From NCBI GenBank assembly GCA_002359185.1, contig DEML01000002.1, positions 1-6,930 on the forward strand: a stretch of 6,930 nucleotides of DNA. The letters are read 5' to 3'. The stretch is from Planctomycetaceae bacterium UBA2671. GTDB taxonomy: Bacteria > Planctomycetota > Planctomycetia > Planctomycetales > Planctomycetaceae. The notes beneath the pieces were generated by a model. The model was not told the DNA's origin, did no database searches, and was given only the letters and a program-made list of their open reading frames with translations. How positions within the stretch are numbered: position 1 is the first letter of the stretch; every line of letters begins with the position of its first letter. Positions 6,833 to 6,930 of the stretch are shown here, in pieces. A program made the translations under genes and the position numbers.

Positions 6833-6930
6833 GAGGAAGAAAAAAACCACCAAGACGCCAGGGTAAACAAGAAGATCACTTAAAATTATTGTCCATGCGA
6901 TGGGGCAAAAACCCTCGCCTTCAGGCGAAA
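6833..6930. other. Non-coding tail with a small hairpin at the window edge
   Basis: No gene seen. After the phosphatase stop comes an A-rich run and a CACCAAGACGCC-like segment (6848-6861) of the sort often seen as degenerate intergenic repeats. At 6915-6928, TCGCC and GGCGA pair around a four-base loop. On the minus strand this is followed by GGG and then TTTTT (6911-6907), so it may be a weak terminator for a leftward gene lying beyond the right edge. The three-base gap before the T-run lowers confidence. Confidence 0.3.

Overview
The window looks like chromosomal DNA from a planctomycete (Planctomycetota, probably the Planctomycetaceae/Gimesia-Rubinisphaera side, inferred only from style). 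The main reasons are a DUF1559 protein with a pilin-type N-terminus and a C-terminal H-X9-DG motif, paired with a small carboxypeptidase-regulatory-like lipoprotein, a pair typical of this phylum. A secreted kelch protein, a SpoIIE-type phosphatase, moderate GC and frequent TCGA tetramers fit the same picture. I see no phage, IS element, CRISPR array, tRNA or rRNA.

Layout, left to right. Positions 1-178 are AT-rich non-coding DNA. A secreted protein with a DUF4198-like N-terminal half and a six-bladed kelch propeller lies on the minus strand (249-1898) and ends at a clear intrinsic terminator (179-220). Next, also on the minus strand, is a two-gene operon: DUF1559 (2488-3405) followed by a lipoprotein (2034-2498), overlapping by 11 nt. 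From 3406 to 3762 there is a 357-bp divergent control region. It holds a possible structured leader for the DUF1559 operon, a perfect 19-bp palindrome that resembles a Fur box, and a promoter that places this palindrome in its spacer, pointing at a 59-codon hemP gene (3763-3942, plus strand). hemP converges on pdxA (4016-5053, minus strand). Between them sit seven perfect copies of the heptamer AACGCCT, which contain the pdxA stop codon. A second divergent region (5054-5263) separates pdxA from a plus-strand GAF plus SpoIIE/PP2C phosphatase (5264-6832). The right edge holds a short non-coding tail with a small hairpin.

How the genes relate. DUF1559 and its lipoprotein are probably translated together and act in the envelope. 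hemP with its Fur-box-like operator looks like an iron-responsive single-gene unit, separated from the TonB receptor genes it usually accompanies. PdxA (vitamin B6 synthesis) and the phosphatase (partner-switching regulation) have no obvious link to their neighbours. The most noteworthy points are the hemP control region, the heptamer array that has become the 3' end of pdxA, the possible pseudoknotted leader, and the predicted mature N-terminal histidine of the kelch protein.
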